From Laguncularia racemosa (Eukaryota > Streptophyta > Magnoliopsida > Myrtales > Combretaceae), in assembly GCA_037954665.1 (NCBI GenBank), contig JBBMOL010000008.1:9021559-9085558 (forward strand): 64,000 nucleotides of DNA, given 5' to 3'. Positions within the stretch are counted from its first letter, which is position 1; every line of letters starts with the position of its first letter. Position numbers and translations under genes: made by a program. The notes beneath the pieces are model-generated. The model was given only the letters and a program-made list of their open reading frames with translations, was not told the origin of the DNA and made no database searches. This document shows positions 44,610-56,266 of the stretch, piece by piece.

Positions 44610-46484
44610 CTAAAAGATTTTCCCTCAAATCTAGAGGGTCATTTCTGGAACTGAACCCTAACATCTCTATTGGCTTGCTCTCCTGGCTATCATATGTAGT
44701 GAAAGTAGTTCTGATCTGTTCCTGAAACTGATGCACCTTAGATGGAGTCATAGGTGACAGTACTATGCGAGACTCGCCCATACTAAACAAGTAGGTGTTC
44801 CTAAATCCATCATGTAACACCTGCCGATCAAACAACCAGGGTCTACCCAACAACAAATGGAATGCATGCATAGGAATCACATCACATAGGATCTCATCGT
44901 GATATTTCTACCCAACTCTCACAAGCACCTTCGCCCTTCGCGTAACATACATACTGCCCCGATTATCCAACCAATGCAAATTATAAGGGCTAGGATATGG
45001 GCTAGTAGACAATTGTAATTTGTCTACTAGTGCAGCAGATATAACATTCGTGCAACTACAACTATCAATGATGAGTACACAAATGTTACCTCTGATCTTG
45101 AAAGAGGTGTGAAATATGTTCTCCCTCTAAATGTCTCCAGCATCAAGAGATATGGTTAGAGTCCTACGTAACACATTAATAAGTAGATATTGTTCACCTG
45201 TATGCTCATGTGTTTCTGCAATCTGGTCATCATAATACTCCTGCAGTGCTACAAGCAAATCTGTAGGTTTAGCCTGTTCCTCCTTAACCTCAACATCTTC
45301 CCTAGTGCCTTCCATAACAGTCATCACCCTCTTATTTGGACACTGTGCTGCCATATGCCCAAATCCCATGCATTTAAAGCATTTAATCTAGCGTTCTTTT
45401 CCACTAGTAGATCTGGGAACAGTTTACCTCACATTTGGTGCTATTACCTCTTTACCCTTCCTAGTGGGTAGACTTTCTCTAGCAGTGTTAGGGATAGTTT
45501 TGTCCATTGCTCTCACTATCTCACCTACCGCCTTTGTTCCTCCTGATCGACTATCAGCTGCTATGGGTCTGGTAGTAGTATTGGGCCTACTACTCAGAGC
45601 CTTGAACAAGTTGGACCTCCTTTGCCTCTCCACTTTCAAGGCCAGTTGAATAGCCTCATCAAGTGTACTATAGCGTTGTAGCTCAACAACACACGCTATC
45701 TCATACTTCAAACTTGAGCTAAAGCGAGCTAGGGTTTGTTTTGGAGGTTTGATTGCCCACATCTAATAATGAGGGTTTCAAATTCCTACACATAATCATC
45801 CACTATCTTACCTCTTTGTCTCAAAGTCTATAGTCGCATAAATAGTTCTTGTTTGTAATGCTTAGGAATAAATCTGTTTCTCAACGCCCTTTTCATATCC
45901 CTCTATGTTTGAATCTCAGCCTCCCCATCCCTACGCTTGTTGATAATCAAATTCTTCCACCATAGTGCAGCGTATCCTGTAAACTCGACAGCAACCAATC
46001 CAACTCTAGTATTATCATCGATCTCATGACATTCAAAGAGATCCTCAACCTTGTCCTCCCAGTCTAAATAATCATTAGTTGATCCCTTGCCATCATAAGA
46101 AGGCATTTGCGGCTTCACATACTCTAGTCCCCGAAGTGGCCTGAAATCCCTATTCTGATATGGATTAGCCCCAACGTTGTCATCCATTTCTTCCCTGTAA
46201 GGATGATGATCTCCATCCATCCTTCTATTTAGATTTCCATCTCCCACTACTCTATCTCTCTAAAGGTTCTGTGGAGCTAACCGAGGTGGTGCCTGAAGAT
46301 TCACCACTAGTGGTTGTAGTAATATCATCCTATCAATCCTAGTTGCCAAAGTAGCAACTATGCTAGTAAGATCCTGGAGTTGTTCTTCCAAAGTCCTCCT
46401 TCTTGCAATATTATGACCCTGACCTCCACCAACCTAGCTATTGGCTTCATTGCCAGTTCCCCCATTCACACTTTTGTTGGACAT
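44602..46484 (-). pseudogene. Gag-protease of element D with a short C-terminal tail (broken)
   Basis: The start is the ATG at 46484-46482 (MSNKSVNGGTGNEAN), followed by a coiled-coil-like segment (RTLEEQLQDLTSIVATLATR) and an Arg-rich stretch. The gag core is at 46150-45770 (YDGKGSTNDYLDWEDKVEDL, AALWWKNL). The CCHC knuckle CFKCMGFGHMAAQC is at about 45381-45340. The protease loop near 45065 reads IIDSCSCTNV, where Cys replaces the usual Gly, so the site is probably dead. LLLGRPWLFDRQVLHDGF follows at about 44860. After QEQIRTT the frame passes within about 30 residues to RNDPLDLRENLLEV and stops at 44602, next to the polypurine tract. Several TAG stops sit where Gln or Trp is expected. Confidence 0.88.
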
Positions 46485-46487
46485 GTT

Positions 46488-47540
46488 GTGATTTAAGAAG
46501 TAATCCCACAAATTTCAGCACACTCCTTCAACAACAACAACCCACACGTTTAACAACCACATAATGCAATAGCTCATGTTCCAAAAAGAATTATAGGCAC
46601 AAGGAAATAATTTAGTACTCCAAGTAAAGTTCAATAAATGAAGTACACACACAACTACTTTTAAGTAGTTAGAATTAAATTCAACTACAAGTGCTTAAGT
46701 AACTAGTCAGTTACTTTCACACTTTAATAACTTGTTTGAATTCAAATTCTACTACTCAAACCTTCCTTTTCTTGCCTTGATTCCAAAATACAAATAACCA
46801 CAATGTGCAGCACCTCAACAAATACAAAACTACACAAATCCACCGCCACAAAAGTCCCCTTATGCTCGCGGTGCAAGATACTTCACGCCATTACTAACAA
46901 TGTCCTTGACAACACATACAATAACCGATATAAAATGTATACAACCTCTACTAATTAACAAGAATAACTCCAATATTCACTTCTCAAGCCACGGTACAAT
47001 TTCACTTCTACAATTACAACCAAAACCGTAACTTCCAAGCAAGATAAGGCAGCTCACTTTCAAATTCAAAACGGAGTTCAATAAGGGCACAAGTCCAAAA
47101 ATGGTAAGAAGCTATTTCAAATTCAAATGGACACACAATTAATCAATTACTTAATGTGTGTTTTGAAATTCAAATTGCCTCCTTAACTCACACCTCAACT
47201 CTGAAAATTCAAATTTGAAAATCAACAAGTAATACTCTTCACTTCCAAAAATACAACAACACCAATCCACTTCAACAATTAAACACTACTCTTCCAGGCT
47301 TCAAATTTCAACTTCCTCAAATGATCACAAGGATCACTTCCCCTTAATCAATCACGGCCAACTCAAGGATTCCAAGAGTGTTCTAATCTCTAAATGTACA
47401 ACCACTAATCAACAAGAGAACAAAATTCAACAATCCCAACAACAAGATTGCAATTTCACTCCAACAAATTTTTAGATCAAGGTGCTTCACAACAAACCCC
47501 TAACTTCTGAATTTAATTGACAACCAATCCCTTCTCACAA
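46488..47540 (-). other. Untranslated leader of element D
   Basis: Between primer-binding site and gag start, about 1.05 kb, rich in CAA/ACT-type sequence on the plus strand, with no open frame. It would hold packaging and dimer signals, but none can be pointed to. Confidence 0.55.
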
Positions 47541-47558
47541 CCATAAGCTCTGGTACCA
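47541..47558 (-). promoter_or_regulatory. Primer-binding site of element D
   Basis: The minus strand reads TGGTACCAGAGCTTATGG five bases after the 5' LTR. Close to the methionine-tRNA type site TGGTATCAGAGC with one change. Confidence 0.85.
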
Positions 47559-47563
47559 AAAGA

Positions 47564-48574
47564 TCATGTGCCTAAAACCAAGGCCTAAGTACATGCAAAT
47601 GAACCAAAGAAACAACTTCAATTCACAAGATCAAAACCGGTTCAAAGGGCACAAAATTAACGTGAACCCTAAATGTAGTAGGTGAACCAATTGCTATATT
47701 TCATGAAATGAATATCACAATGATGTATTCCTCAATGAATATCATAAAATATACTTGACAATCACATGAATAATACACAAGATCAACAAGAACAATTCCG
47801 AAATCCTCCTTTCCAACAAGTCCCAATTCACACTACAAGATGAAGCAAAATTTAATGGTAATATCAAATGCTAAGAACCAATCAATTAAGTAATAATAAT
47901 TTGATTACAAATGCAATCAAATCTGACCAAGAAACTTCCAATTCAACCCTAGATATTACACACTAGAGTAGAAAAGAAATCACAACAAAATGAAATTGAT
48001 ATGACTCACAATTTCAAGTGTTGCACTCGCCACAATTTCAACTCTTGGGATTGAAATTGATAAGATGAAATTTGAACTAGGAAACCCCCAATTCTCTCAC
48101 GTTAAAGTGAAGTGTATATTCTGAAAAAATGGCGTCCTCAAAACCCTACTTAAGCAAGTATTTATACTTGCTCCCTTTAGGGTTAGAAAGTACATAAAAT
48201 TACAACTATGCCACTTTTAGGGTGGTTGGTCCTAAATGAGAATTACAAACAAAATGAAAGTGTCCCAAAAGAAAATACAACATAAAATAGTCCATAGAAC
48301 AATTACAAAGTACAAATTATTATAAATCTTCATGAGCCAATGCTTCAAAGTGGAAACAACCGCAGCGGGCCTTTGAATGCAAATCTGATGATGTCCCATG
48401 GCCATCAACTAATGTAAGACATTTTGGCATCCTATGGAGAAATATTATTGTACCTGTAAGATTATTTCTCAAATACTTATTAGATAAAAAGAAATAAAGT
48501 AAAATATGAGCAATTTGAATCATCATCCAAATCGAGTTCTAAATGCATATATGGTGCTAAAAAATTTCCCATCA
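47564..48574 (-). repeat. 5' LTR of element D (1011 bp)
   Basis: Plus-strand ends TCATGTGCC (one change from TGATGTGCC) and CCCATCA. The TATA near-palindrome is at 48156-48169. The length differs from the partner LTR mainly by a short insertion near 48485-48515. Confidence 0.92.
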
Positions 48575-48993
48575 AGCATGCTCACCCCTCCATAGATTGT
48601 TTTGCAGGTAAAAGTCATGAAAGCTTAGGATGAGATGAGGAGTGAAATGTCGAGTGTTTTGGAAGCCCAGAATGATAAAGTAAGAAATTGATTGATAGGC
48701 TTTATAAATAAAATATTATCTTAGGGCCCTAATGTAAGGTTTTATTCCATTTTACTAGTTGGTAGGGGATACCAACTCTTTGCGATCATGGTTGACTGTG
48801 AGGTAGGGAATCCATAGTTATATTTTATTATATAATTATATGTAATATGTAATATGACTAGTTACAAATGTAATTAACTAGTTAGAGTCTTACGATCTCT
48901 GACTCATAAGACGGTTAACATGTAACAGGCGCACACGTGCTATGATGATTTTAGTGAAAACTTCTAGCCCCCCCTTTGAGGCGTGATAGGTAA

Positions 48994-49983
48994 ACCTAGT
49001 AAGCCATATTATATGTACTACTTTCATTATTTTTTTTATTTATTTAGTTGAACATACTACGTTCATTATTATTTTTTATTTATTCAGTTGCACTTAAGTG
49101 CTTTTTCATGTATGGACTAGTTCCTTATTTCAGATACTTGTGTAGTTGAGGATTGGAGTTACCTAAGTGAGTACTTTTCCTATTTGATTGACTATGTTGC
49201 ATTATGGCTAAATCTGTATACAACATCCTTGATTGTTTGCTAAACCCTATATAATCACTTGCTATAATCTTCATAAGAGGATTTGTAACGAGTTTGTGAT
49301 TGAGAATTGAGTTTGATGACTAGTTGTGTTATGGTTTCGATGTGCTTGTGTTTATTTGATTTCAAATATGTGTAGTGGAGCATATTAATATTACTAGTAT
49401 ATGGAATGGGCATAGGAATTTCATGTTCATTTTGGCAAAATGGTTGCATTATTATAATTGTTGCATTGCTTCGCAAATTCACTTGACAAATGCATAAGGA
49501 TCATTTATTACAAATGTCATAAAGCATGGGTAATCAGTTTTGAATGCTAACTAAAACTTACTTAAATAAACTAAGTCTTGATCACCACCCAATATGTTTG
49601 TCATATGATCATTGAATCGACTCAGTAAGTTTGTGGCATGGTTGATGAACTGGCCATATAGTGAGTGACCTATTGGGCTTAGTCTCTAATTTTTTTTGTG
49701 GTTGTTGTAGGACACACTAAATAATTCCTAACAATAGAGAAAAGAATTGGTAAGGATAAGGATTAGTTTTTGGCCAACCTCACATATAGGTAGAGATAAC
49801 TAAAGATGAAAGCTGGGATTTCTAGGAAAAAATATAAAGCACTAAAAGTCACTTTGGTTTATTTTTCCATTGTCTCTTTTGTAACTTATGTATATATATG
49901 TATATGCCTACTAAATTATGATAATGAGATACTTTTGTTTATGAAGAAAATGTAAATTGTAAAAAGTTTGTACAATTAAGTCA
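48994..49983. repeat. LTR-like sequence without clear ends
   Basis: No coding frame. The composition and the GTTGTAGGACAC block near 49705 resemble the 3' part of long plant LTRs. It should be the continuation of 40821 before Y2 inserted. Confidence 0.35.
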
Positions 49984-49988
49984 AAGTA

Positions 49989-51860
49989 TGCAACACCCTA
50001 ATATGGGTTTTGATGGAATATTTAATGTACTTTGAGGGTTTGTAAAATAACCAAAATTTTACTAAATTAAAATTTTTAATAATAATTAAATATAATTAAG
50101 GGTAAAATAAAAAAAATAGAAGTAAAAATTGCAAAGTTAACCTTGCTTTAGTAGTTACATATTGAGAGTAAGGTAGTGAATTAATAATCCATATATTTAG
50201 TAGCTAGAATTACCTAATTTTCCTTAGAGTGTAATAGTTAAGAAGGCCTAAATTAGTAGATTGCATTATGATTTGAATTGAGGAGTATTTAAGTTAGAAA
50301 TTTTCTAAAACTCTCATTTCCCTCACTTGCCTCAAACCAAAATGCTCTCTCTATCTCTTGTTCACGCTAGCTATCTCTCTTAACCTCACCTTATTTTACA
50401 TCTAAAAAATACCTTAAAGCTCACTTAAACTCACAATTGAATTTCTATAGCTAAATTAGTGGGGTTTTAGAATCAATCTAGCTCAATCAAAGCTTTAGAA
50501 TATCAATTGGGTAAGTAATTTAACTTTTTAAGTTGAAATCAAAATTGAACTTGTAACTAAGTTTAATTCCAAGTCTAATTTGGTGTTTAATCGAGGAATT
50601 TGAGCAAGGAAATGAAGATCAAGTGGAGTCTAGCAACAAATCCAAGTGGCCATGACATACCTATAGGTAAATTGAAATTTCAAGATCTAGAAATTGGATA
50701 TGATATATATAATCTTTCTATCTATAATTAGTGTATTAATTTAGGTATCTAATTATCAATTTTGCAAGATGGAAGCTCAATTTGGAGATTGGAGTTCTTT
50801 TGACCATGGTAATTGTATTTGGAATTAAGATATATTGTAGAGCATTAAGTAATCTATAAGTTTTGTTACGGTACTAATAAGTAATTTTGGGATTATGAAG
50901 GTGAAATAGGAGTAGGAAAGTTAATCTCACTATTTGGCATTTATTAGAGGTTTTCAAGAGCAAATGAGTAAGGTAAGTACTTAATAACTTGTTTAATTTG
51001 AAGTTTAGTGTGTGATTGATGTTTGATTGAAGTGAATTTGGGTATGGAGATATTAGTGGTAGCATTAAGGATTGGGTATGTGCTTGATTGATGAATTGTT
51101 GTGCTTTAGCACTAATTGGAATATTGATTGAGGTTATATTAGGAGTAGATTGATGTTAGTAGTTTTAAGTTGATGAATATAGGTATATATGTGTATGTCA
51201 TGGAGTGGGATTAGTGAAGGAGTGTTCTTGATTAAATTTGGTAAATTGATGATAAGAAATATGTAATTGATATTTTGATAAGAAGTTTAGTTAATTTGGA
51301 AGAGAAGTGACGAATTGGGTATGGTTTGGGTATTGGCTGAAATATACAAGTTAAATGGGTATTTGGGATATTAAAAATAATGTTTTAATGATTTAGAATT
51401 GTTTCAATTGGTAAAATTTGATTTAGAAATGATAATAGGAAGTAAGGATTCAGAATGTTGATGGTTAGTAAAGTAATGAGTAAGAAATGGTTGAATTTGA
51501 TTAAAATTCATTTCTAGAAGGTAATCTAGAACAATAGGTTGTTAATTTGATGTAAAATGAAGTTTAAGGCTTGATTTTGAAAAAAGGAAGAGATTTAGAA
51601 GTTTTTGGCCTCGATTGAAGTGATATAGAGTTAAAATAAGTAAAATATAATGATTTGAAGTTGCAACTTCATAATTGGATTTTAGACAATAAATAAAAGA
51701 TGTTTAATCTACATAAAATCCATAAATTCTTGAAGAAATTAATAGAGGGATAAATTAGGAACAAATGACTTTTGTTTAACATGGTTTAAAGTTGAAATAA
51801 GTGAGTTATATTTGATTTAGTGAAGCATGTTTATGAAAACTAAAATTTGGAAAATTTGTT
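49989..51860 (+). repeat. Long-LTR-like sequence, 5' part
   Basis: Starts TGCAACACCCTAATATGGG, the style of family-Y LTR starts. A TATA-like TATTTAAG is near 50287, followed by a CTCT-rich leader and donor-like GGTAAGTAATTT near 50512. The end is not found; it is lost or cut by repeat R1 at 51861. Confidence 0.45.
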
Positions 51861-52450
51861 AATTAATGTTAAGTTGTAGTTGATTTAACAAAGTTTAAAT
51901 GATATGTAATTTACATGACAAATCTAGAAATTTTGTCATTCACTATTCATCTTTTGGTATTTTTAATGCAAAATGGTAATTAAGTCATTAATGGAAAGCA
52001 TTAAAGTGAGTTGGCTCAGTATCCAACTCATCGAGCTACATTTGAATGTCTTGAATGTGTTTATGTGTTCTTCATGATATTCAAACCATTCTTCATGAAA
52101 TTCAAACTTGATGCATTTTCGTGAGCCAAGATCATCAAAAATGCATTTTCAAATGAGTTTTAAGATAATTACTTGTCCATGTAAAGGTTTACCACATGAT
52201 TAGACTTCTACAAAGAATTTTATCAAAATCAAAACAATTTTTATCCAACAAGCAATTAAAGTTTTAGATCGAGATGGTTTCAACAATGCGTTTGACCTTC
52301 ATGAATATGTTAATCAAAGTTAAAATGTGTTTATAGGCTTAAATTAGAAATGTGAATAAATTATAATATTGGACTTAAAACTAAAATACACACATTAACA
52401 TGTGGGCTTTTCTAATAAATAGTCTGATGAAGAAATAATAAAAGTAATAA
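51861..52450 (+). repeat. Dispersed repeat R1, copy 2
   Basis: Same family and orientation as 14201-14760, slightly longer because of small insertions. Start and end blocks are shared and flanks differ. Confidence 0.75.
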
Positions 52451-52469
52451 GGCTTATTCCCTTAGATAA

Positions 52470-53210
52470 TGATGGGAACAATGGTTAAACTCCTTAGTCC
52501 AAGTGTGTCTTGAAGTGAATCCGAAGTTATGGGAGTGCCATAAGAAGAGTCATTTTAGGATTTTAAAGAGTTAGAAGTTCTGGAGCATCCATGCAAGGTC
52601 CAAAGTTTCTATTGATTACAAGAAGTTTTGTTTCTTGATTATAGAAAGGTTCATACTCTTTAATAAAGTCCTAGACTATCGCATCTAGAGAAAAATTACT
52701 ATTACACTACTGCCAGGCTCCAGACCACCTAGCAATGATCTGCACTCTTTATTTAACACCATCAGACTTATGCTTCCCCTTTAATTATGTATCTTTATTA
52801 TTCTATATTTCATGGCATTTTTACCTTTTTATTTATTTTAAGCTCAGATTTTATTTTGATTATACCATTAAGTTAGGTTTTATTTGGTTAGTTAGTATTT
52901 AAAGGCTTTTATGAGTTGTATTATGAAGATTATTTAGTCTTTATCAAAAACTTCTTTTTTATAAATATTTTATGAGGTGGATTTCTTGGAGACTTATTCT
53001 TTGCTCTCATGAATCACTCATAATTGATTGTAGCAAACATTGTTCTCATTAGTATCTCGCAAGATTGTGGTAATGAACATCGATTTTAGTAAATTGTGAG
53101 TCATATTGATTCATAAATTTTAATCAAAATCCAGTTTAATTTCAATACTAGTGAGACATATTCAATATTCAATTTGTTCATATCCTTGTTATTTTCTATT
53201 TCATAAAACA
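52470..53210 (+). repeat. Probable LTR fragment
   Basis: Starts TGATGGGAACAATGG, like the TGATGGG LTR starts of C and D. TATTTAAAGG near 52899 could be the TATA box. A CA end near 53210 is possible (TTTCATAAAACA), but no target duplication or coding region was found. Confidence 0.4.
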
Positions 53211-53219
53211 TAAAAGCCG

Positions 53220-55109
53220 TAAAAATCTATTCCTTATATTCATATAAAGCCATGAAAATACCAAAAAAAAGTTCAATTTTTATTACTGATGCACAATAAG
53301 TCATACTTTTAATCCATTCTCGAAATGGGGCACATCACTTAAGGAATAAGATCACAACAAAATTAGGGTTCTATAACTAGTATGTCACATTTAGTTTGCA
53401 AAATGGAACAAAGTAGGAATAAAATTAGCATGCTCCAAAATGGAGGGTTGACAAAATCCTTTGAGCTGCCTTATCATATACCAATAACTACTCTATAAAC
53501 CAGAATTATGGAGGCTCTAACATAAAGATTTATTGAGAATAATATATAAGTACATAAGAAATTACAAGTGTAGTAAATAAAAGAAATTGAAAATATCAAG
53601 AAGCATCTCCATTCTCATAAGGGGCTTTTAAGGCCATGAAGAATTGGAATCCCCCATAAAATAGTAAAATGAATAGTAAAAATAGTTGTAAAATTATCTT
53701 CTTTTAGATTTACATACATCCATATACTAGCATAGGTTTTCCTATTGGAATTCAAGAAACTCTCATGCACTTAAATTCCTAACCCATCTAATGCTTCAAT
53801 TATGTTAACCTATAAAAGACTATAGGGGTTTGAGCTAATGAACCATAGGCTCAATAAGGGGTAGGAGATAAGCACTATACCATACACAACAACAAACAAG
53901 GTTTTGAAGCAATTATTAAGTGCAAGGTTTTGTTCAGCCTATCACAAGACTAAAAAAAATAACCCCACTTTAGTCAAGGTTATGGAGATGAGTTACCAAT
54001 ATTCAAGCGACTATCAATGAAGTGAGTGAGATAAATCTACAAATGATGAAATACTCCAATCATCATAATTATTAGAAACTTAAGACTTTGAAGAAAAGAA
54101 AGAAGAAATTAAAATTAAAAGTTAAGCCATCTAGAACATTAGAAAGTTAGTTAGAATTGAAAATTTAGAGACCTTCCAATTCTAGCTAGTCAATGTCGAA
54201 ACCTATTAATAACTGATAGGACACAACATCAGATCAAAATTAGGAAATTTTGAAATTTAGTTGCAAGCATATAATTTAAAGTTTTTTGAAAGCAAGGTAA
54301 TTCATAATTCGAAAATATTTTCGAAGGCATGATTATTTGATAATATTTTCAAAGTTCACATATTAATTTCTATTTTTTAAGCTAGCAAATGATTCAAATT
54401 AGCTCATTTTTTAGAATATATTGAAGTGTCAAAAAATCTTAGTCAATTTATGAAAGTTAATATTACATTTCTTTTTGAATTTTACTATACTTCCTTTCAT
54501 ATTTTATTATGTTTTTAGGTTTAGGAAATCTATGTTCTTATTTTCTTTTCTATTTTTCTATTTATTAGTTTAAGAAAGTCTTAATTTGATAGATATGGTA
54601 AAAAATTTGATATCATGCTATCTTTATTCCATTTCCTTTCTTATTTCTAAGGATTTAAGTTTATAAATACCCTATGAAGATTGTAATTGATAAATTATTA
54701 TCAATTATTATTCATAATTACAATTTGTCTCACTCTCTAATCTTGGTATACATGCTTCACACCATGTCAATCGCCAAACCTACACTAGTGCAATGGAGAC
54801 ATGACTCATTTCAAGACCTCTTCAAACAACTCCACATCCCCATCATAATCTCCTTTCTTGTTCCTTATCTTGACCTTGAGATTGGGAAAAGGTAACATTT
54901 CACCTCTCCTAAAGAATAGTATTTGGTTGAGAGAAATCTTGAACAAGTCCCTAACAAGTAGCAATACATGACTGGTTAAGTTTTTGGTTCATGTTTTATT
55001 TTTGCTAGTTAAAATGGTGACCAAACCAATTCACACATATCACAATGACACATTAAACATGTATCTTAGCTACCAAATAATAATTATAGTATCCACCATA
55101 CACATTGTG
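53220..55109. other. No gene recognised
   Basis: AT-rich. The 73-residue open stretch at 54674-54895 has no known motif and no support as a gene. Confidence 0.45.
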
Positions 55110-56266
55110 TTATAGGACAGGAGGTTCTCCCCTCCTAAAGATCCATGTGATGCTCAATCTTCCTGTGCCTCATACACTTTTTCCATTTCCGAATGACGAG
55201 TCAACCATCTATTCCTATTCTTTATCTTAGACCATTCTAAACCTATCTTCCATCAAGAGAGCCATCACTAGCTTTACTAAAATCCCCCTTATATTTGAGG
55301 GGACTAACCTTTTTAACTGGTTTTGGCTCACCATGGCCATCATTAGAAGAGCGACATTAACTCATGACTAGTTTGTTAATAGGAGGCTAAGCCTGCCTTC
55401 AGAATACCTACACCCCTACAACAAACTACATTGCAAATGCCACCCACTGCAATCTAAGTCCAAGTTGATCCCTCACTTCCCTCATCATTTCACGAACCAT
55501 GACATTCTTTCTCACCAAAATTCATGACGTCCTTGTCATAAAGCCATTTTTTTGCCACCATCCTTCCTCCAACAAGCTACCACTCTCCTCCACCCATTAG
55601 CAAACTCCACCTAATCTAGCCAGGATGTTTGCTTTCCATGGGCCTTCCTCTCTCACCCTCATGCCCTCCCTTTATCCTCTAAGATCTCCTCTCTTTGAGT
55701 TGCCTAACGGTAGGGTGGCCCACTATTATACTTCTCTAAATAAATACTATCCTTCTTTACCCGTTATCTAACTCCATCTCAAGATCACCTCACTAAGGAC
55801 TTTAGACTTCTATAGGCTTTCCACTCTCGCCCTCACCCCTACATAACGTTCTTTGAGATCACCTCTTGTTGAGTAGTCTAATGGTAAGGTAGGCCACTAG
55901 TTTAGTTTTCATTATTTTATACTAATTTGGACAATTTTTGTTACAAAAACCTTAACTTGTGGTATAGATACCTCTCCCCTCATAACGTTGCCCACCCAAT
56001 GGCTACTCTTTCTCTCGAGCTTTTCCCACACCAGCCTTTTTGTCAAGAAGGCTATTCCTACATTAATTTCACTTTGGTATCATTTAGACAACTCGATTCG
56101 ACTTGAAACCATAAGCTTTAATACCACTTATCACAAGATGGGAGGTTCTCCCCTTTGGAGATCACACTAAACCATCCTTACATTAATACTTTTCTTTCGT
56201 TTTCAAATGACGAACCAACCTTTTTTTTGTGTTCTCCTAGGATTGTTTCGAACCCATCTTCTATCA
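55110..56266 (-). mobile_element. TRIM-sized LTR element
   Basis: Two direct repeats of about 140-146 bp (55110-55255 and 56128-56266) flank about 870 bp of non-coding sequence. They share GAGGTTCTCCCCT, AATGACGA-TCAACC-like and ATCTTC-ATCAA blocks. Directly inside the right repeat the minus strand reads TGGTATTAAAGCTTATGG, two changes from element D's primer-binding site, so the right repeat acts as 5' LTR. Total 1.16 kb, in the range of terminal-repeat retrotransposons in miniature. The repeats are diverged, the polypurine tract is weak and no target duplication was found. Confidence 0.5.
56109..56126 (-). promoter_or_regulatory. Primer-binding site of the TRIM-sized element
   Basis: TGGTATTAAAGCTTATGG on the minus strand, adjacent to the right terminal repeat; methionine-tRNA type with changes. 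Confidence 0.5.

Larger units (their letters stand above)
43622..48574 (-). mobile_element. Element D: complete non-autonomous gag-only LTR retrotransposon (TR-GAG type)
   Basis: Two LTRs (43622-44596 and 47564-48574) flank a 2967-bp internal region. The outer flanks AGCGT (43617-43621) and AGCAT (48575-48579) form a 5-bp target duplication with one mismatch. Minus-strand order: LTR, primer-binding site (47558-47541), a leader of about 1.06 kb, gag, protease, a short tail, polypurine tract, LTR. No RT, RNase H or integrase. This is the layout described for plant TR-GAG elements, which depend on an autonomous relative. It is nested in solo LTR Y2. Confidence 0.92.
40827..48988 (+). repeat. Solo LTR Y2, interrupted by element D
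   Basis: Starts TGTGATATCC and ends GGCGTGATA. The flanks CGTAA (40822-40826) and GGTAA (48989-48993) match at 4 of 5 bases. Removing element D and one target copy leaves about 3.2 kb. It matches Y1 in the leader (TTCACATACGAC near 41725), the splice-donor-like site near 42010, the palindrome cluster near 42262 and the 43190-43615 block (Y1 30885-31305). No coding sequence of its own. Confidence 0.8.

Noticed and set aside
52453..53352. Inverted CTTATTCC motifs as TIRs of a DNA transposon
   Set aside because: Only about a dozen bases match and flanks give no target duplication; chance in AT-rich sequence is likely.
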